From an uncultured Angelakisella sp. (GTDB lineage: Bacteria > Bacillota > Clostridia > Oscillospirales > Ruminococcaceae), in contig CAJUFR010000073.1 of assembly GCA_910585525.1 (NCBI GenBank), positions 1 through 6,127 of the forward strand: a stretch of 6,127 nt of DNA, given 5' to 3'. The translations under genes were made by a program, and so were the position numbers. The notes beneath the pieces were generated by a model. It ran no database searches. It saw nothing but the letters and a program-made list of their open reading frames with translations, and was not told the DNA's origin. This document shows positions 1-3,777 of the stretch, piece by piece (position 1 is the first letter of the stretch; each line of letters begins with the position of its first letter).

Positions 1-16
1 AAGGTCGATTGACCTT
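1..16. repeat. Small perfect palindrome at the left edge
   Basis: AAGGTC and GACCTT form a perfect 6-bp inverted repeat around a GATT loop. No T-run follows on the + strand, so it is not a convincing rho-independent terminator for an upstream gene. It could be an operator half-site pair, part of a structure cut by the window edge, or chance. It lies about 50 bp upstream of the -35 box of the operon promoter. Confidence 0.35.
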
Positions 17-65
17 GCAAACTAATCATAATGGTTGCCTCTCCACAGAAAAGCGCCGAAAAGAA

Positions 66-94
66 TTGAACTTCCCGGCTTTTTGCTGTATACT
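66..94 (+). promoter_or_regulatory. Predicted sigma-A promoter of the desulfurase-thiI operon
   Basis: A -35 box TTGAAC (66-71, four of six consensus bases) and a -10 box TATACT (89-94, five of six) are separated by exactly 17 bp, inside the only AT-rich stretch before the first gene. Transcription would start near position 101, giving a leader of roughly 37 nt that contains only the ribosome binding site. No riboswitch or attenuator fits in so short a leader. It is the best promoter seen in the window and probably drives all three downstream genes. Confidence 0.7.
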
Positions 95-122
95 AAGCTT
101 TATCTGAGACTTCGCCAGAAAA

Positions 123-130
123 AGGGAGGA
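123..130 (+). promoter_or_regulatory. Ribosome binding site that sets the TTG start
   Basis: The sequence AGGGAGGA sits 7-8 nt before the TTG at 138. No ATG or GTG lies in frame nearby, and the family's N-terminal motif (Y-L-D-N-S-A-T-T) begins at residue 4 when counted from this TTG. The ribosome binding site therefore decides the start. Confidence 0.8.
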
Positions 131-137
131 ACGCCCC

Positions 138-1277
138 TTGGATATCTACCTTGACAACAGCGCCACCACCCGGGTGAGTCCCGCCGCCGCCCAGCGGGCC
201 CTGGAGTTGATGCAGCAGGAGTACGGCAACCCCTCCTCCCTGCACCACCGGGGCTTTGCGGCGGAGCAGGCCCTGGACGCCGCCCGGCGGGAACTGGCCG
301 GCATCCTGGGGGCAAAGAAGGAGGAGGTCTACTTCACCTCCGGCGGCAGCCAGGGCAACAACCTGGCCATCCTGGGGGGGGCCATGGCGGCCCGCCGCCG
401 GGGCGACCGGGTGGTGACCACCGCCATCGAGCATGAATCGGTGCTGGCCCCGGTGAAGCACCTTTCGGAGAACGGATTCCAGACCACCCTCCTCCCCTCC
501 ACGGCGGAGGGCATCGTCACCCCGGAGGCGGCGGAGGCGGCGGTGGATGAAAAGACCGTCCTCCTTTCGGTGATGCTGGTGAACAGCGAGACCGGGGCGG
601 TCAACGATATCCTCTCCATCGCCCGGGCCGCCCGGCGGAAGAACCCCTCGGTCCTCATCCACTGTGACTGTGTCCAGGGCTTCGGCAAGCTGCTGGTCCG
701 GCCCCAGTCCTGGGATGTGGACATGGTCACCGTCAGCGGCCACAAGGTCCACGCCCCCAAGGGCATCGGGGCCATCTGGGTCAAAAAGGGGGTCCGGGTG
801 CGGCCCCTCTGGTACGGCTCCGGCCAGGAGGGGGGGCTCCACCCGGGCACCGAGAACACCCCCGGGGCCTGCGCCTTTGCCACCGCCGCCCGGGAGTTGT
901 GGGAAAAACGGGACGAGAACATGGCCCACTACCAGGCCCTCCGGGACCGGCTGCTATGCGGCCTTGAAAAAATTCCCGGGGCGTGCATCAATTCCGGCCG
1001 GTACAGCGCACCTTATATAGTGAACTTCTCCCTCCCCGGCATCCGGTCCGAGGTGATGATCCACTACCTGGAGCAGCAGGGCATCTCGGTGTCCAGCGGC
1101 TCCGCCTGCTCCAAGGGGGCCAAGAGCCACGTCCTTACCGCCATGGGGCTGGACCCCCGGCGGGTGGACAGCGCCATCCGGGTCAGCTTCTGCCGGGACA
1201 ACACCGCGGAGGAGGTGGACACCCTCTGCCACTGGCTGGCACAGGGGTGCGGACAGCTGGCCAAGGTCCGCCGGTGA
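138..1277 (+). CDS. Cysteine desulfurase (NifS/IscS family, class I; ThiI-partner type)
   Basis: A cytosolic PLP enzyme that converts L-cysteine to L-alanine and passes the sulfur on as a protein persulfide. Visible family marks are: N-terminal LDNSATT (5-11), the conserved His of IEHESV (H99), the cofactor-contacting D177 and Q180 in HCDCVQ, the Schiff-base lysine K203 in VSGHKVHAPKG, and the catalytic Cys324 in SSGSACSKG. The C-terminal RVSF segment near the end is also typical. At 379 residues it is full length for the family. The Cys loop is about two residues shorter than in E. coli IscS. It starts with TTG under a strong ribosome binding site. It is followed after 51 bp by thiI, the arrangement of B. 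subtilis nifZ-thiI, so its main acceptor is probably ThiI and its main product tRNA 4-thiouridine (inferred from context). No iscU or sufU scaffold is in the window, although supply of Fe-S assembly cannot be excluded. Confidence 0.95.
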   Translation: MDIYLDNSATTRVSPAAAQRALELMQQEYGNPSSLHHRGFAAEQALDAARRELAGILGAKKEEVYFTSGGSQGNNLAILGGAMAARRRGDRVVTTAIEHESVLAPVKHLSENGFQTTLLPSTAEGIVTPEAAEAAVDEKTVLLSVMLVNSETGAVNDILSIARAARRKNPSVLIHCDCVQGFGKLLVRPQSWDVDMVTVSGHKVHAPKGIGAIWVKKGVRVRPLWYGSGQEGGLHPGTENTPGACAFATAARELWEKRDENMAHYQALRDRLLCGLEKIPGACINSGRYSAPYIVNFSLPGIRSEVMIHYLEQQGISVSSGSACSKGAKSHVLTAMGLDPRRVDSAIRVSFCRDNTAEEVDTLCHWLAQGCGQLAKVRR

Positions 1278-1291
1278 CCCGGCATATGATA

Positions 1292-1306
1292 CTTTATTAT
1301 ATAAAG
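1292..1306. repeat. AT-rich inverted repeat before thiI
   Basis: CTTTAT and ATAAAG form a perfect 6-bp inverted repeat around a TAT loop, in the AT-rich gap between the desulfurase stop and the thiI ribosome binding site. It has only one G-C pair per arm and would be weak as RNA. The patch also contains TATGAT (1285-1290) and TATTAT (1295-1300), which resemble -10 boxes, but I see no matching -35 box. An internal promoter is possible but not supported. Confidence 0.3.
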
Positions 1307-1309
1307 AGC

Positions 1310-1316
1310 AAGGAGG
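1310..1316 (+). promoter_or_regulatory. Ribosome binding site of thiI, deciding between TTG 1320 and ATG 1329
   Basis: AAGGAGG ends 12 nt before ATG 1329 but only 3 nt before the in-frame TTG at 1320, which is too close for initiation. The ATG also gives an N-terminus in register with other ThiI proteins. The 12-nt spacing is slightly long. Confidence 0.65.
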
Positions 1317-1328
1317 GCTTTGTCCCAT

Positions 1329-2528
1329 ATGTCCGACCAGAAAGAGATCGTCCTTTTAAAGTGCGGGGAACTGGTGCTGAAGGGCCAGAACCGCAGCACC
1401 TTTGAGGACGCCATGATGAAAAACGCCCGCCGCCGCCTGGAGGGCCTGGGCAAATTCCACATCTGGAAGAGCCAGTCCACCGTCTACGTGGAGCCTGCCA
1501 CCGATGTGGAGATGGACCGGGTGGTGGAGCGGCTGCAAACGGTGTTCGGCGTGGTGGCCCTCTGCCCGGCGCGGGTGGTGGCCAAGGACTGGCAGGCCAT
1601 CTGCGCCGCCGCCCCGGACTACCTGGCCCGGGACCTGGCGGGGGCAAAGACCTTTAAGGTCAACGCCAAGCGCAGCGACAAGCGTTTCCCCATGGATTCC
1701 CCCGCCATCTGCCGGGAACTGGGGGGGCTGCTCCTCTCCCGCTTCCCCCACCTGCGGGTGGACGTCAACCAGCCGGAGGTCACCGTCACGGTGGAGGTCC
1801 GGGAAAAGGACGCCTACATACACAAAAACCAGCTGCCCGGGGCCGGGGGCATCCCGGTGGGCACCGGGGGCAAGGCGGCGCTGCTCCTTTCCGGGGGCAT
1901 CGACAGCCCGGTGGCCGGGTACATGATGGCAAAGCGGGGGCTGGAACTCATCGCCGTCCACTTCGCCAGCCCCCCCTACACCAGCGAGCGGGCCCGGCAG
2001 AAGGTGGTCGCCCTGGCGGAAAAGCTGCTGCCCTATACCGGGCGCATCCGCCTCTTTGTGGTGCCCTTCACCCAACTCCAGGAGCAGCTGCGGGACAAGG
2101 GGCCGGAGGAATACTTCACCCTGCTGATGCGCCGGGCCATGATGCGGGTGGCGGAACAGATCGCCATCCGGGAGGGCTGCCAGGGCCTCATCACCGGGGA
2201 GAGCGTGGGCCAGGTGGCCAGCCAGACCATACAGGCCCTGGGGGTCACCGACTGTGTCACCACCCTGCCGGTGCTCCGCCCCGCCATCGGCATGGACAAA
2301 AGCGAGATCGTGGCCATCGCCCGGAAGATCGACACCTTTGAGACATCCATCCTCCCCTACGAGGATTGCTGCACCGTCTTTACCCCCCGCCACCCCCGCA
2401 CCCGCCCCAAGGCGGAGGAGGTGGCCCGCATCGAGGCCGAGATGGCCCTGGACCCCGCCCTGCTGGATGAAGCAGCCCAGGAGGCGGAACTGACCGTGCT
2501 GACGCTGCGTGGTATGGAGAACCGATAA
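1329..2528 (+). CDS. thiI: tRNA 4-thiouridine synthase ThiI (short, rhodanese-less form)
   Basis: The enzyme adenylates uridine 8 of tRNA and replaces its oxygen with sulfur from a cysteine desulfurase; in some bacteria it also serves thiazole (thiamin) synthesis. The product has 399 residues. The N-terminal ferredoxin-like part starts with LLKCGELVLKGQNR (about 9-22). A THUMP domain follows (roughly 60-165, including FKVNAKRSDKRFP). The PP-loop ATP-binding motif SGGIDSP is at 188-194, and ITGESVGQVASQT at about 288-300 is a hallmark of the family. Near the end PYEDCC places two cysteines at 347-348 and is followed by TPRHPRTRP. E. coli ThiI is about 80 residues longer because of a C-terminal rhodanese domain, which is absent here as in Bacillus. 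One EDCC cysteine may therefore take part in sulfur handling (inference). The ATG at 1329 is preferred over TTG 1320 on ribosome-site spacing. The adjacent desulfurase is the expected sulfur donor. Confidence 0.96.
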   Translation: MSDQKEIVLLKCGELVLKGQNRSTFEDAMMKNARRRLEGLGKFHIWKSQSTVYVEPATDVEMDRVVERLQTVFGVVALCPARVVAKDWQAICAAAPDYLARDLAGAKTFKVNAKRSDKRFPMDSPAICRELGGLLLSRFPHLRVDVNQPEVTVTVEVREKDAYIHKNQLPGAGGIPVGTGGKAALLLSGGIDSPVAGYMMAKRGLELIAVHFASPPYTSERARQKVVALAEKLLPYTGRIRLFVVPFTQLQEQLRDKGPEEYFTLLMRRAMMRVAEQIAIREGCQGLITGESVGQVASQTIQALGVTDCVTTLPVLRPAIGMDKSEIVAIARKIDTFETSILPYEDCCTVFTPRHPRTRPKAEEVARIEAEMALDPALLDEAAQEAELTVLTLRGMENR

Positions 2529-2535
2529 GATCCCC

Positions 2536-2541
2536 AGGAGG
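2536..2541 (+). promoter_or_regulatory. Ribosome binding site of the CinA-sortase gene
   Basis: AGGAGG is 12 nt before ATG 2554. The nearer ATG at 2544 is only 2 nt away and its frame stops after 21 codons. ATG 2554 gives MKAIIIGVG, matching the usual CinA N-terminus. In the same frame a CTG at 2548 would have better spacing (6 nt) but is a rare start. The long spacing resembles that of thiI. Confidence 0.6.
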
Positions 2542-2553
2542 TCATGCCTGCTT

Positions 2554-3777
2554 ATGAAAGCCATCATCATCGGAGTTGGAAACCAGACCCGGCACCAGGC
2601 CCGCTTTGAAGGCTGCCAGGAGTATCTGCGGCGGGAGTTAGCCGAGGTGGGTATCTCCCTGGACAGCATGCACCTGGCGCCCCCCCGGCGGGCGGAGGTA
2701 TACGCCCAGCTGCTGGAGGCCGCCAGCCAGGAGGACCTGGTGCTGGTGCTGGCCGCCCCGGACCCTGCCGCCGCCGGCGCCGTGACCCAGGCCGTCTGCG
2801 AATTGCTGCGGCTGGAACCCGTGGGGGACGAGACACTGGCCCGCCAGCTGGCCCGCCGGGCCGCCCAGCACGACAAGGACTGGACCAAGGCGGAGATCGA
2901 AGCCTTTGCCGCAGCCCCGGGGGGCTGCCACCGCGTCCCCAACCCCGCCGGGATGGTCCAGGGGTACGCCGTCAGCGCCCAAAACCAGCTGATACTGGTG
3001 CTCCCCGCCGTCCAAAGCGAACTCACCGCCTGTATGAGTTCCACGGCGCGGCAGATGCTCACCGGGCTGGGGGGCGCCGTCAACGCCCAGCGGACGCTGC
3101 GGGCGGTGGAACTGGGGGACGCCCCGGTGCGGGAACTGCTGGGGGACCTCCTCTACTCGGAAAACCCCCGGGCTACCCTCCACAGCCAGGGCGGGGAGTG
3201 CGAATTGCACATCACCGCTGCCGCCGCCACCCTTACCGAGGCCCGGAACGCCTGCGACCAGCTGGCCCGCCAGGCGGCGGAACGGCTGGGGCCGCTGCTC
3301 ACCAGCAGCCAGGGGGAACCCCTTGACCAGCATGCAGGACGTCTTTTGGGGAAGAATAACCTCAGCGTGGCGGTGGCCGAATCGGGCACCGGCGGCGCTC
3401 TTTCCGCCGCCATCAAGGCCGGCAGCGGCCACGGCAAGGTGCTGGCCGGGGGGATGACCCTTTCCACCGACGCCCAGAAGTCGGAACGGCTGGGGGTGAG
3501 CAAAAAGCTGCTCTCCGAGGCCGGAGGGGTCAGCCGCCGGGTGGCCGCCGCCATGGCGGTGCTGGTGCGCCGGGCTGCCGGGTCCAAGCTGGGGGTGGCT
3601 GTCACCTGCGGGGGACCGGACCACCCGGGCAAGGAGGACCTGGCCTACGTGGCGGTCACCGACGGCCGGGAGGTCTGGGCCAAAAAACTTGCCTTCCCCC
3701 AGGGCACCCCGCCCGAGGCGGCGCAGAACGCCGCCTGTCTCCAGGCGCTGAATATGCTGCGGCTTTATGCCCACCGG
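2554..3777 (+). other. Degenerate CinA (competence/damage-inducible protein) domain
   Basis: About 408 residues, the usual length of complete CinA, align by eye from end to end. The N-terminal MKAIIIGVG fits the CinA start. DLVLVL then AAPDP stands where CinA has GGLGPT. RVPNPAGMVQGY corresponds to LPNPVGTAPGF, and VLPAVQSE to LLPGPPSE. In the C-terminal half SVAVAESGTGG corresponds to SVAVAESCTGG (Ser277 kept, Cys changed to Gly278). GGMTLSTDAQK corresponds to GGVVSYSNEAK (Tyr lost, Lys309 kept), and VTCGGPDHPG replaces ITGIAGPGGG. The fold is probably kept. Known CinA proteins have ADP-ribose pyrophosphatase and nicotinamide-nucleotide amidohydrolase activities, and these are probably reduced or lost here. 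Motif comparisons are from memory of the family. Confidence 0.8.

Noticed and set aside
30..68. Short + strand frame starting at ATG 31 in the leader
   Set aside because: It stops after 12 codons, has no ribosome binding site and overlaps the promoter; not a plausible leader peptide.
526..545. GGCGGA-type microrepeat in the desulfurase
   Set aside because: It encodes an ordinary Ala/Glu helix (EAAEAAV) with no frame disturbance; compositional, not a mobile or regulatory repeat.
93..929. Long minus-strand open frames opposite the desulfurase
   Set aside because: They are low-complexity (Gly/Pro/Arg-rich) mirror images caused by high GC in the real gene, with no motif or ribosome site; the + strand frame carries all catalytic residues.
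2529..2553. Terminator between thiI and the third gene
   Set aside because: The 25-bp gap has no stem-loop or T-run and contains a ribosome binding site; read-through is expected.
1356..3083. 575-residue minus-strand open frame across thiI and the CinA region
   Set aside because: It spans the boundary of two well-supported + strand genes, has biased composition and no recognisable domain; a GC-driven shadow.
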